Assembly: GCF_001463905.1 (NCBI RefSeq)
Contig: NZ_BBWR01000011.1
Location: 1-64,000 of the forward strand
Origin: Aureimonas frigidaquae
Lineage (GTDB): Bacteria; Pseudomonadota; Alphaproteobacteria; Rhizobiales; Rhizobiaceae
Reading direction: 5' to 3'
Length of the DNA: 64,000 nucleotides
Position 1 is the stretch's first letter, and each line of letters begins with the position of its first letter. Below are positions 50,137-58,289 of the stretch, one piece after another. The notes beneath the pieces were generated by a model that saw nothing but the letters and a program-made list of their open reading frames with translations, had not been told where the DNA came from and did no database searches. A program made the position numbers and the translations under genes.

Positions 50137-51342
50137 ATGACGCATCATGCAGATGTCTCTTTCCGTCCGGAAAGAGACTACCGGGTGGATTTTTTCCGCG
50201 GCATCGCCTTGGTGATGATCTTCGTCAACCACATTCCCGGCGTGCTGTGGGAAAACTATACAAGCCGCAATTTCGGCTTTTCGGATTCGGCCGAACTGTT
50301 CGTCTATCTGGCCGGCTTTGCCAGCGCCTATGCCTATGGCCGACCGTTCCTCCAGGGCTCCCCCCTTGTGGCCGCGCTGAAGGCGGCGCGGCGGGCGGGG
50401 GTGCTCTACCTCGTCCACATCGCGCTGACGATGGCGATCCTCTCGCTCTTCATCTGGTTCGCCCTGGCGCGCGGCAAGGGGGCCGTGCTGCGGGAGATCG
50501 GGCTCGGCACGCTCCTGACCCAGCCGCTCGACGCCCTCTACGGCATCGCCACGCTCGGCAACCAGCTCGGCTATCTCAACATCCTGCCCATGTACTGCGT
50601 GCTGCTCCTGCTTCTGCCGGTCATGCTCTATGCGATCCGGGCCGTCGGGCTGAAGGGCATGCTGGCAGGCTCGGCCGTCACCTGGCTCGTCGTCGGGCTC
50701 GTGCGGATCAACATTCCGAACTATCCCAATCCCGGCGGCTGGTTCTTCAATCCGCTCGCCTGGCAGCTCATCTTCGCCGCCGGCCTCTATTGCGGCTTCG
50801 AGAAGATGCGCGGGCGTGCGGCCGTTGCCTACTACCCCCGGCTCTACATTGCGGCGCTCGGCTATCTTGCCTTTTCCTGGGCCTTCATCGGCTTCGGATG
50901 GTGGTCTCTCGAGCGGATGATTCCGCTCCCCTCGCTTTTCGTCGGCTTCGACAAGACCTTCGCTTCGGTGCCGCGTCTTCTGCATCTGGCCGCGCTCGTC
51001 TACGTTTTCGCGCATGCACCGGCGCATTCGGCCTTCAGCCGTGTCGGGCGGGACAATCCCTTCACCATGCTCGGCCGCCACTCGCTGCCCGTCTTTGCGG
51101 TCGGCACCTTCCTGTCGCTCTGGGCGCAGGCGCTGCGCTTCGGCAACGAAACGACGCTTGCCTACGACACGGCGATCGTCGTCCTGGGCCTCTCCATCCA
51201 GTTCGCGCTTGCGCGCTACCTGGATTGGTGGCAGGCGGTCAGTCGCGCAGCAGGCGCTCCCGCGCCCCGCGCGGCGACCGAGCAACGGCCCATCGCCACA
51301 GGCCCGGCTGCGGTGCCGGCCAACCTGCGCCGCACGCCATAG
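50137..51342 (+). CDS. opgC: OpgC membrane protein, probable glucan succinyltransferase
   Basis: 401 residues with about ten membrane helices. The OpgC domain begins RDYRVDFFRGIALVMIFVNH, with the conserved DFFRG and NH, and continues with NFGFSDSAELFVYLAGFASA. LGRHSLPVFAVGTFLSL lies near the C-terminus. OpgC adds succinyl groups to periplasmic glucans, giving them negative charge. It follows opgH by 14 bases, with GAAGGT before the ATG. The last 40 residues are Ala/Pro-rich and cytosolic. Confidence 0.92.
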   Translation: MTHHADVSFRPERDYRVDFFRGIALVMIFVNHIPGVLWENYTSRNFGFSDSAELFVYLAGFASAYAYGRPFLQGSPLVAALKAARRAGVLYLVHIALTMAILSLFIWFALARGKGAVLREIGLGTLLTQPLDALYGIATLGNQLGYLNILPMYCVLLLLLPVMLYAIRAVGLKGMLAGSAVTWLVVGLVRINIPNYPNPGGWFFNPLAWQLIFAAGLYCGFEKMRGRAAVAYYPRLYIAALGYLAFSWAFIGFGWWSLERMIPLPSLFVGFDKTFASVPRLLHLAALVYVFAHAPAHSAFSRVGRDNPFTMLGRHSLPVFAVGTFLSLWAQALRFGNETTLAYDTAIVVLGLSIQFALARYLDWWQAVSRAAGAPAPRAATEQRPIATGPAAVPANLRRTP

Positions 51343-51352
51343 AGGACGGTTC

Positions 51353-51544
51353 ATGTATCGCGACAGCAACCACCCCTTCTTTCGACCGCTCTGGCGCCGC
51401 GTGCTGATCGTCGGCATCTGCCTTGCCTGGTCGGCGGTCGAATGGTGGAACGGGCAGCAGCTCTGGGGCGCGATCACCCTGGCGATCGCGGCCTATGGCA
51501 TCTTCACGCTGTTCATCAACTACAAGCCGGCCGACGAGGAATAG
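51353..51544 (+). CDS. DUF3329-like small membrane protein
   Basis: 63 residues. The start NHPFFRPLWRRVLIVGICLA and the following SAVEWWNGQQLWGAITLAI form two membrane helices, as in short alphaproteobacterial DUF3329 proteins. It has AGAGGA before its ATG and follows opgC by ten bases, so it is the last gene of the opg operon. It ends six bases from the convergent cobT gene. Function is unknown. Confidence 0.8.
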   Translation: MYRDSNHPFFRPLWRRVLIVGICLAWSAVEWWNGQQLWGAITLAIAAYGIFTLFINYKPADEE

Positions 51545-51550
51545 GCACCC

Positions 51551-52573
51551 TCAAACGGCCGGCCGGTCGGTGACGCCGGCCTGGGCGAAGGTCGCCATGC
51601 CGTTGTGGCAGGCCACTGCCGCCTTGACCATCGCAGCCGCCAGGGCCGCGCCCGTCCCCTCGCCCAGCCGCATGCCGAGCGCCAAAAGCGGCACTTTGCC
51701 CATGGCCTGCAGGATACGCTGGTGCCCCGGCTCCGCCGAAACATGGCCGAACAGGCAGTGATCCAGAGAGGCCGGGTCCAGGCGGTACAGGACGGCCGCC
51801 GCGGCGGTGGCCACGAAGCCATCCACGATCACCGGGACACGCTGCATGCGCGCCGCCAGTATGGCGCCCGCCATGGCCGCGATCTCACGCCCGCCCAGGC
51901 GGCGCAGCGCCTCCAGCGGATCGGACACGTGGTTGCGGTGCAGATCCACCGCTTCCTGGACCAGCGCCGCCTTGTGGCGCATCCCTTCCGCATCGAGCCC
52001 GGTGCCCGGGCCAACCCACTCCTCGGCCGTGCCGCCATAGAGCGCGGTCAGGAGCGCTGCGGCCACGGCCGTATTGCCGATCCCCATTTCGCCGATGCAC
52101 AGAAGGTCCGGCTCGCCCGCCAGGCATTCCATGCCGTAGGCCATGGTGGCGGCGCAGTCCCGCTCGGACAGGGCGGCCTCTTGGGTGATGTCGCCGGTCG
52201 GATGATCGAGCGCCAGGTCGAAGATCTTCAGCCCCAGGTCGAAGGTGGCGCAAAGCTGGTTGATCGCCGCCCCGCCGGCCGCGAAGTTCTCCACCATCTG
52301 CTGCGTCACCTGCGGCGGGTAGGCGGAAACGCCGCGCGCGGCCACACCGTGATTGGCGGCAAAGACCGCGACGACCGGGCGGTTCACGGTCGGGGCATGA
52401 CCCTGCCAGGCCGCCATCCACTCGGCAATATCCTCGAGCCGGCCGAGCGCGCCCGAGGGCTTGGTCAGGCTTTCCTGCCGGTGCCGCGCATCGTGGCGGG
52501 CACGGCCGTCCTGTTGCGGCATCTGGCGCAGGAGGGCGCGGATGTCATCGAAGGGGAGACCGGTGGCCGACAT
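51551..52573 (-). CDS. cobT: Nicotinate-nucleotide:dimethylbenzimidazole phosphoribosyltransferase
   Basis: 340 residues. Family marks are LTKPSGALGRLEDIAEWMA, FAANHGVAARGVSAYPPQVT (with the substrate-binding region), CIGEMGIGNTAVAAALL and PLLALGMRLGEGTGAALAA, whose GEGTGA glutamate is catalytic. It makes alpha-ribazole 5'-phosphate from 5,6-dimethylbenzimidazole (product of BluB, at 18.6 kb) for the lower ligand of cobalamin. The start at 52573 is the first ATG giving the family N-terminus. It is divergent from cobS across 117 bases, where I find no riboswitch. Confidence 0.95.
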   Translation of the reverse strand: MSATGLPFDDIRALLRQMPQQDGRARHDARHRQESLTKPSGALGRLEDIAEWMAAWQGHAPTVNRPVVAVFAANHGVAARGVSAYPPQVTQQMVENFAAGGAAINQLCATFDLGLKIFDLALDHPTGDITQEAALSERDCAATMAYGMECLAGEPDLLCIGEMGIGNTAVAAALLTALYGGTAEEWVGPGTGLDAEGMRHKAALVQEAVDLHRNHVSDPLEALRRLGGREIAAMAGAILAARMQRVPVIVDGFVATAAAAVLYRLDPASLDHCLFGHVSAEPGHQRILQAMGKVPLLALGMRLGEGTGAALAAAMVKAAVACHNGMATFAQAGVTDRPAV

Positions 52574-52690
52574 GGGACTCGCTCTTTGTAGGGAATGCAA
52601 TAGAACGCTGCCGGTGATAGGCAATCGACAGGGCGGACGCAAACCACTTCCGCCAACCCGCAACGCCAGATGGGAGCGTCACGAACCGGC

Positions 52691-53464
52691 ATGAACCGCC
52701 CGCTTGCCAGACTGCGGCGCACGCTCGCCTTTCTGAGCCGCTATCCGGTTAGCGCAGACGCCTTTGCCGGCGAGCCGCATCCGCTTGCCGCCGACGCTGC
52801 CGCCTTTCCCCTTGCCGGATGCCTGATCGCCCTGCCGGGCGCCCTCTTGCTCTGGGCGGCCGTGGCGGCCGGCCTGTCGCCGGTTACGGCGGCGCTGCTG
52901 GCCGTGACGCTCGGCATCCTGATCAGCGGTGCGCTCCACGAGGACGGGCTGGCCGATACGGCCGACGGGCTCTTTGGCCATCATCCGCGCGCCCGCGCGC
53001 TGGAGATCATGAAGGACAGCCGCCTCGGCACTTATGGGGGCCTCGCGCTGATCCTGTCCGTCCTCTTGCGCGTGGCGCTTCTGGCAGAGATCGCACAAGC
53101 ATCGGCGGCGGGCGGCGCGGCGGCGCTTCTGGCGGCCGCGGCCGCGAGCCGCGGCGGCATGGTGGCGCTGTGGCACGCGCTGCCACCCGCGCGCGCGGAT
53201 GGCATCGCCCACGGACAGGGCCGGCCGGACACCCGGACCAGCCGGGCCGCACTGTGCGCCGCCGCACTCGGCCTTGTAATCCTTGGCTGGACGGCGGCGG
53301 GTGCCGCCGGGGTGGGCCTTGCCCTCGTTCTGGCACTCGGTGCCTGTGCCGGCTTCCGCGCCGTGCTGCTGCGCCGGCTCGGCGGCCAGACCGGCGATAC
53401 GCTCGGCGCGTTGCAACAACTCCTGGAAATCGCCATTCTGGCAGGGCTAGCCCTCTCAGCCTAG
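52691..53464 (+). CDS. cobS: Adenosylcobinamide-GDP ribazoletransferase (cobalamin synthase)
   Basis: 257 residues, five to seven membrane helices. The metal-binding signature is SGALHEDGLADTADGLFGHH, followed by RALEIMKDSRLGTYGGLAL, both diagnostic. It joins adenosylcobinamide-GDP to alpha-ribazole in the inner membrane, the last assembly step (cobV in the older aerobic nomenclature). A slightly longer form could start at 52670. Its 3' end overlaps convergent cobD by nine bases. It is divergent from cobT, which makes the other half of its substrate. Confidence 0.95.
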   Translation: MNRPLARLRRTLAFLSRYPVSADAFAGEPHPLAADAAAFPLAGCLIALPGALLLWAAVAAGLSPVTAALLAVTLGILISGALHEDGLADTADGLFGHHPRARALEIMKDSRLGTYGGLALILSVLLRVALLAEIAQASAAGGAAALLAAAAASRGGMVALWHALPPARADGIAHGQGRPDTRTSRAALCAAALGLVILGWTAAGAAGVGLALVLALGACAGFRAVLLRRLGGQTGDTLGALQQLLEIAILAGLALSA

Positions 53465-54403
53465 CGCAATGAGCACCAGGACCAGCGCAAGCGCGAGGAG
53501 GAGGTTGCACAGCCGCCGGAACAGGCGGAGCGCCTGCGCAATATCGTCCAGCGTGGCATCGCGCCGCCCGGTGGCGTTGATCAACGGCGCATCCACGACG
53601 AGCGCGCCGTAGCGGCGCGGACCGCCCAGCGCCAGGCCCAGCGCCCCGGCCATGGCACCCTCCGGCCAGCCGGCATTGACGGACCGGTGCTGCGGCCCGT
53701 CACGCCGCGCCGCCTGCCAGGCCGCGCGTGAGCGGGACAGGAGGGCGAAGGCCGCCGCGCTCGCCCGGGCGGGCAGCCAGTTCAGGACATCGTCCAGCCG
53801 TGCCGCAGCCCAGCCGAAATGCCGGTACCGGTCGTCGAGATGGCCGATCATGGAATCGGCCGTATTGACCATCTTGTAGGCGAGGATCCCCGGCAGGCCG
53901 AAGAACGCGGCATAAAGAAAGGGCGCCACAACGCCGTCGGACGCATTCTCGGCCAGGCTTTCGATAGCCGCCCGGCAGATGGCGGGTCGGTCGAGCTGGT
54001 TCGGGTCACGCCCGACGATCATCGACACGGCCGCCCGGCCCTCTTCCAGCGAGCGGCCGAGCCCGCGCTCGACGGCGCGCACATGCTCGGCCAGGCTGCG
54101 CTGCGCCAGAAGCACGGCAATGACGAGTGCCTGCAGGACAAGGCCAAGCGCGCCGAGCTGCGAAAACAACGCCTCGAGCGCCAGGCCTGCCAGGATGGCA
54201 CTGAGCGTAAGCAGGAGCACGGTGAGCACCCCGGCCCGCCGGCGCCAGGATGGGGAGCGGTCGGTGCGGTTCCAGCGCCGGTCGCAGGCGCCGATGGCCG
54301 CGCCGAACAGGACGACAGGGTGTGGAACGCGGCGCCACAGGCCGGGCGGATCGCCCACCACCCTGTCGATCAAAGTGCCCGTCAGGAGGGCGAGCGCGCT
54401 CAT
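53456..54403 (-). CDS. cobD: Adenosylcobinamide-phosphate synthase (CbiB/CobD)
   Basis: 315 residues, four or more membrane helices. The N-terminus LTGTLIDRVVGDPPGLWRRV with HPVVLFGAAIGACDR is typical. IVGRDPNQLDRPAICRAAIE and SLAENASDGVVAPFLYAAFF are the strongest family signatures, and YKMVNTADSMIGH follows. It attaches (R)-1-amino-2-propanol phosphate to adenosylcobyric acid. It is the last gene of the cobB-cobC-cobD unit and overlaps cobC by ATGA. Confidence 0.95.
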   Translation of the reverse strand: MSALALLTGTLIDRVVGDPPGLWRRVPHPVVLFGAAIGACDRRWNRTDRSPSWRRRAGVLTVLLLTLSAILAGLALEALFSQLGALGLVLQALVIAVLLAQRSLAEHVRAVERGLGRSLEEGRAAVSMIVGRDPNQLDRPAICRAAIESLAENASDGVVAPFLYAAFFGLPGILAYKMVNTADSMIGHLDDRYRHFGWAAARLDDVLNWLPARASAAAFALLSRSRAAWQAARRDGPQHRSVNAGWPEGAMAGALGLALGGPRRYGALVVDAPLINATGRRDATLDDIAQALRLFRRLCNLLLALALVLVLIALG

Positions 54404-55401
54404 GGACGTTCCGCCAGGCGCAGCCGCAGACGATCGGCTGCCGCATCATCGGCCAGATTGCCGATCCGCAGCCAGCGCTGCGCATAGGCGAAGGGCCTCG
54501 TGAGCACATGGCGCGCTGCGAGCGCCTGATGGAGCCGATGCGCGTCCTCATGATCGACCAGGCAGAAGAAGGGCGTCATCGCCCGAACCGTCAGTCCGCC
54601 CGATTGCAGCACCTCTGCCGTGCGCCGGGCCTGCGCATGCAGATCGGCGCGGATATGCCCGGTCTGTGCTTCGGCTTGAAGAAGCGCCGCCCCGATGGCG
54701 AGCGCCGGTCCCGACACGGCCCAGGGCCCGAACTGCGTGGACAGCCGGCCCGCCAGCGTTGCGCCGCAAAAGGCAAAGCCGAGGCGCAGCCCGGCCAGGC
54801 CGAAATACTTCCCGAAGGATTTGAGCACCAGAAGCCCGGACCCCTCCACCGCCTCGCCCGCCAGGCTCTGCTCCGGTGTCGCATCCATGAAGGCTTCGTC
54901 CACGACAAGCAGCCCGCCCCGGCGCACAAGGCGCCCGGCAAGCGCCCGCAGCTGCGCCGGATCGCTCAACCGCCCGTCCGGATTGTTGGGATTGACGACG
55001 ACGAGGAGCCGGACATCGTCCGGCACGGCGTCGAGATCGGCGATCTCAAGGACCGCATGGCCCGCCGCGCGCAGGCTGGCGGCGTGCTCCCCATAGGTGG
55101 GCGAGAGAACGGCGGCCCGGCGTGGCGCAAAGAGCCGCGGCCAGGCGCTGATGAGTGCCTGGCTGCCGGGCGCCGCCACGATGGCCTCGCCCCGGCCGTA
55201 GAAGCTGCGCGCGGCCGATAGCAGCCGCTCCTCGTCCATGGCTTCCGGCAACCGCGCCCAGGCGTCCGGCGACAGGGCCGGCAGCGGCGGAGGCACCGGG
55301 TTGATGCCGGTCGACAGGTCGAGCCAGTCCTGCCGCGCGCCACCGTAGCGTTGCATGGCGGCGTCGAGCGCGCCGCCGTGCAGGAAGGCTGCCTCCGTCA
55401 T
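54400..55401 (-). CDS. cobC: Threonine-phosphate decarboxylase (CobC)
   Basis: 333 residues of PLP aminotransferase fold I. The N-terminus LHGGALDAAMQRYGG and WLDLSTGINPVPPPLP is typical of CobC. VVVNPNNPDGRLSDP and VVDEAFMDATPEQS line the cofactor site, and the PLP lysine is in VLKSFGKYFGLAGLRLG. It yields aminopropanol phosphate for CobD, encoded next. Both junctions are ATGA overlaps (with cobB before, cobD after), so the three proteins are made as a set. Confidence 0.95.
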   Translation of the reverse strand: MTEAAFLHGGALDAAMQRYGGARQDWLDLSTGINPVPPPLPALSPDAWARLPEAMDEERLLSAARSFYGRGEAIVAAPGSQALISAWPRLFAPRRAAVLSPTYGEHAASLRAAGHAVLEIADLDAVPDDVRLLVVVNPNNPDGRLSDPAQLRALAGRLVRRGGLLVVDEAFMDATPEQSLAGEAVEGSGLLVLKSFGKYFGLAGLRLGFAFCGATLAGRLSTQFGPWAVSGPALAIGAALLQAEAQTGHIRADLHAQARRTAEVLQSGGLTVRAMTPFFCLVDHEDAHRLHQALAARHVLTRPFAYAQRWLRIGNLADDAAADRLRLRLAERP

Positions 55402-56714
55402 GCGCGTGCCTCGTCGATGACATGCAGGAAGGAGCCGGCAATGCGGTCACGCTGCAGCCCCATCGGGCCGAGATCCTGCCCCTGTGCATCCTGCGCCGCA
55501 AACAAAGGCGGCGTTCCGTCCGCGCCCTCCGACAGGATGCTTGCATAGTGGAACTCATGCGCCATCACGCAGGGCCCCCACGGCAAGACGTCTCCCAGGC
55601 GGCGCGCCTTGCGGTAGCCCAGATGCCGCCGCCGCGCGGCAAAGCTCGTTTCCAGCGGCAGGAGGCCGAGCATGGCGTGGCGCTGCCCCGCCGCGTCGAC
55701 AAGGCCTGTTCCCAGCATCATGTAGCCGCCGCACTCGCCGTAGATGCGGCAGCCGCGTGCGGCAGCCGCCTCCATTCCCACACGAAAGCGCCGATTGGCG
55801 GCGAGCCGTCCGGCATGAAGTTCCGGATAGCCGCCCGGCAGGTAGACGGCATCGGCATCCGCATCGGGCGGCGCGTCGGCCAGCGGCGAAAAGGGGATGA
55901 TCTGTGCCCCCGCCGCCCGCCAACCATCGATGAGATGGGGATAGGCGAAGGCGAAGGCCGCATCCTGCGCCAGCGCGATGCGCTGTCCGAGCGGGGCCAG
56001 AGGGCGCGCCGCCCCCTGCACGGGAGCGCGCGGCCCCCGGGCCGTCCCGGCCAGACTGAGACATGCGGCAAGATCGAGCCGGTCTTCCAGCCAGTCGGCC
56101 GCACGCTCGGCAAAGCCGTCCATGTCGGCATGTTCCATCGCCTGGACGAGGCCGAGATGGCGTGAGGGCAGCTCCAGTTCCGGCTGATGCGGCAGGGCCG
56201 CAAGGATGCGGATTCCGACCGGATCGAGTGCCCGGGCCAGCATGTCCGCGTGCCGCGCGCTGCCCACGCGGTTCAGGATCAGCCCGCCAATGGTGATGGC
56301 AGGGTCCCAGCGGGCAAAGCCTGCCACCAGCGCAGCCACGGATTGCGCCTGCCGCGCGCAGTCCACGACCAAGACGACGGGAAGCCCGAGCTGGCAGGCC
56401 AGCGACGCCGCCGAGCCCGTCCCGTCCGCCGCCCCGTCGAAGAGCCCCATGGCGCCTTCCACGATCAAGGGTCCGCCGGGGGCGTCCGCCAGGTCTTCGA
56501 TCAAGCCCGGCCGCATGGCATAGACGTCGAGGTTGAGGCTGCTGCGCCCGCAGGCGATGGCGTGGAAGGCCGGATCGATATAGTCCGGCCCGGATTTGGC
56601 CGGCCGGGGGTCGAGGCCCTGCCGCGCCAGAAGACGCATCAAGGCAAGGCTCACCAGCGTCTTGCCGCAGCCGGAGGACGGCGCCGATATGAGAAGCCCA
56701 GCTGCGCCTGCCAT
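55398..56714 (-). CDS. cobB: Cobyrinic acid a,c-diamide synthase
   Basis: 438 residues. The N-terminal P-loop domain starts LLISAPSSGCGKTLVSLAL; PAKSGPDYIDPAFHAIACGR and EGAMGLFDGAADGTGSAA are CobB/CbiA signatures. The C-terminal half is a class I amidotransferase-type domain with the nucleophile in YGECGGYMMLGTGL and a late histidine (AHEFHYAS). It amidates side chains a and c with glutamine and ATP. The start at 56714 begins the P-loop domain; reading further upstream would run antisense through cobK. It is divergent from cobK across 60 bases. Confidence 0.95.
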   Translation of the reverse strand: MAGAAGLLISAPSSGCGKTLVSLALMRLLARQGLDPRPAKSGPDYIDPAFHAIACGRSSLNLDVYAMRPGLIEDLADAPGGPLIVEGAMGLFDGAADGTGSAASLACQLGLPVVLVVDCARQAQSVAALVAGFARWDPAITIGGLILNRVGSARHADMLARALDPVGIRILAALPHQPELELPSRHLGLVQAMEHADMDGFAERAADWLEDRLDLAACLSLAGTARGPRAPVQGAARPLAPLGQRIALAQDAAFAFAYPHLIDGWRAAGAQIIPFSPLADAPPDADADAVYLPGGYPELHAGRLAANRRFRVGMEAAAARGCRIYGECGGYMMLGTGLVDAAGQRHAMLGLLPLETSFAARRRHLGYRKARRLGDVLPWGPCVMAHEFHYASILSEGADGTPPLFAAQDAQGQDLGPMGLQRDRIAGSFLHVIDEARA

Positions 56715-56774
56715 CTGCCCGCCTGTTCCCTTTTTCTGGTCCGCTCGCGTTCCGGACAGCTTATAAACGAGGCC

Positions 56775-57527
56775 ATGGCCGACGCCGCAAGACCCTTGTC
56801 CCGCATTCTGATCCTGGCCGGCACGCGCGAGGCACGCGCGCTTGCCGAGCGCCTTGCGGAAGATGCCCCGCATGTCGACACCATCCTGTCGCTTGCGGGA
56901 ATCACCCGGGCGCCCCGCCCGGTCGGGGTGTCGTTGCGCATTGGCGGCTTCGGAGGGCCGGACGGGCTGGCGGCCACACTGCGCCAGGATGCGGTATCGC
57001 TCCTCGTCGATGCCGCCCACCCTTTCGCGGCGCGGATGCACGCCCATGCCGCGCAAGGCGCCGCGGCGGCCGGCATTCCGCGCATCCTGCTCCTGCGCCC
57101 CCCCTGGCCCCTGGAAGAAGGCTGGCACGCTTTCCCGGACATCGCGGCGGCCGGCTATGCGCTTCCGTCGGGCGCCCGGCCCTTCCTGGCGCTCGGCCAG
57201 CAGCATCTGGCGGGTTTCCCCGACCGGGCGGACATCGCGCCTGTCCTGCGCATGGCGCAGGCCCCGTCGGCGCCGCTGCCGCTGGCCGCCAGGATCGTCG
57301 TCGGACCGCCGGCCGCGGATGCACGGGCCGAGCGGGCGCTCTTCCTGCGGCACGGCATCACGCATCTCGTCTGCCGCAACTCCGGCGGCAGCGATGGCGC
57401 GGGCAAGCTCCGCGCCGCGACGGCACTCGGCATCCCCGTCCTGATGGTGCAACGCCCGGAGCCGCCGCCCGGCCCGAGCGTGGCCACCGTGGACGCGGCG
57501 ATGGACGAAATCCTCCGCCTATTGTGA
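56775..57527 (+). CDS. cobK: Precorrin-6A reductase
   Basis: 250 residues. The NADPH-binding start is SRILILAGTREARALAERL. VDAAHPFAARMHAHAAQGAA is the CobK/CbiJ signature, and LGQQHLAGFPDR, VCRNSGGSDGAGKLRAA and PVLMVQRPEPP follow in the usual order. It reduces precorrin-6A to precorrin-6B, the substrate of CobL. The start lies seven bases after GAGG. Its 3' end overlaps cobM by nine bases on the opposite strand. CobF, which would make its substrate, is not in the window. Confidence 0.93.
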   Translation: MADAARPLSRILILAGTREARALAERLAEDAPHVDTILSLAGITRAPRPVGVSLRIGGFGGPDGLAATLRQDAVSLLVDAAHPFAARMHAHAAQGAAAAGIPRILLLRPPWPLEEGWHAFPDIAAAGYALPSGARPFLALGQQHLAGFPDRADIAPVLRMAQAPSAPLPLAARIVVGPPAADARAERALFLRHGITHLVCRNSGGSDGAGKLRAATALGIPVLMVQRPEPPPGPSVATVDAAMDEILRLL

Positions 57528-58289
57528 GCGCGCCGGCCGCAGCACATGCACATGGCGCGGATCGTAAAGGCTGGAATCGACGAAGCCCTTCGCATCGAGC
57601 GCACGCCCGACCAGGACGAGCGCCGTCCGCGTCAGCTTGGCTTCCCGCGCCATGCGGCGCATGGTGGACAAGGTTCCGCGCAGAAAGAGCGCGTCCGGCC
57701 ACCCCACGCGATAGGCGATGATGGCCGGACAGTCGGGACCATAGGCCGGCAGCGGCGACAGGCTGCGCTCGATATGCGCCAGGTTGCGCACGGACAGGTG
57801 GATGGCGAGCGTCGCCCCGCTGGCGCCGAGCGTTTCCAGCTCCTCGCCCTGCGGCATGGCGGAAGACTTCATGGCCGTCCGCGTCAATATGATGCTCTGG
57901 CACAGTTCCGGAACGGTCAATTCCAGCTTCAACGCCGCCGCGGCGGCGGCAAAGGCGGGAACGCCGGGGGTCACGTCATAGGGTATGGCGAGCGCGTCGA
58001 GCCGGCGCATCTGCTCGGCGGTGGCCCCATAGATCGAGGGATCGCCGGAATGGACACGCGCCACGTCATGGCCGAGCGCATGTGCATCGGCGATCTCGGC
58101 CAGGATTTCGTCCAGCGTCATGGGTGCCGTATCGATGACCCGCGCCCCGTCCGGCGCCGCGGCCACGATCTCGGCCGGAACGAGGGAGCCGGCATAAAGG
58201 CAGACCTGGCAGGATTGGATCAACCGCAGCCCGCGCAGGGTGATGAGATCCGGCGCGCCGGGTCCGGCGCCGATGAAATGGACCGTCAT
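57519..58289 (-). CDS. cobM: Precorrin-4 C11-methyltransferase
   Basis: 256 residues of the tetrapyrrole methylase fold. VHFIGAGPGAPDLITLRGLR carries the N-terminal SAM loop, CLYAGSLVPAEIV and VARVHSGDPSIYGATAEQM are CobM marks, and ELCQSIILTRTAMKSSAMP is specific to the C11 methylases. It methylates C11 of precorrin-4. It begins in an ATGA overlap with the cbiG-cobJ gene and is the last of five linked genes (cbiX, cobL, cobI, cobJ, cobM). Confidence 0.95.
   Translation of the reverse strand: MTVHFIGAGPGAPDLITLRGLRLIQSCQVCLYAGSLVPAEIVAAAPDGARVIDTAPMTLDEILAEIADAHALGHDVARVHSGDPSIYGATAEQMRRLDALAIPYDVTPGVPAFAAAAAALKLELTVPELCQSIILTRTAMKSSAMPQGEELETLGASGATLAIHLSVRNLAHIERSLSPLPAYGPDCPAIIAYRVGWPDALFLRGTLSTMRRMAREAKLTRTALVLVGRALDAKGFVDSSLYDPRHVHVLRPARSQ

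Noticed and set aside
52574-52690. Possible cobalamin riboswitch between cobT and cobS
   Set aside because: The 117 bases contain a GCCGGTG-like fragment but no B12 box or paired core, and are too short for the full riboswitch.
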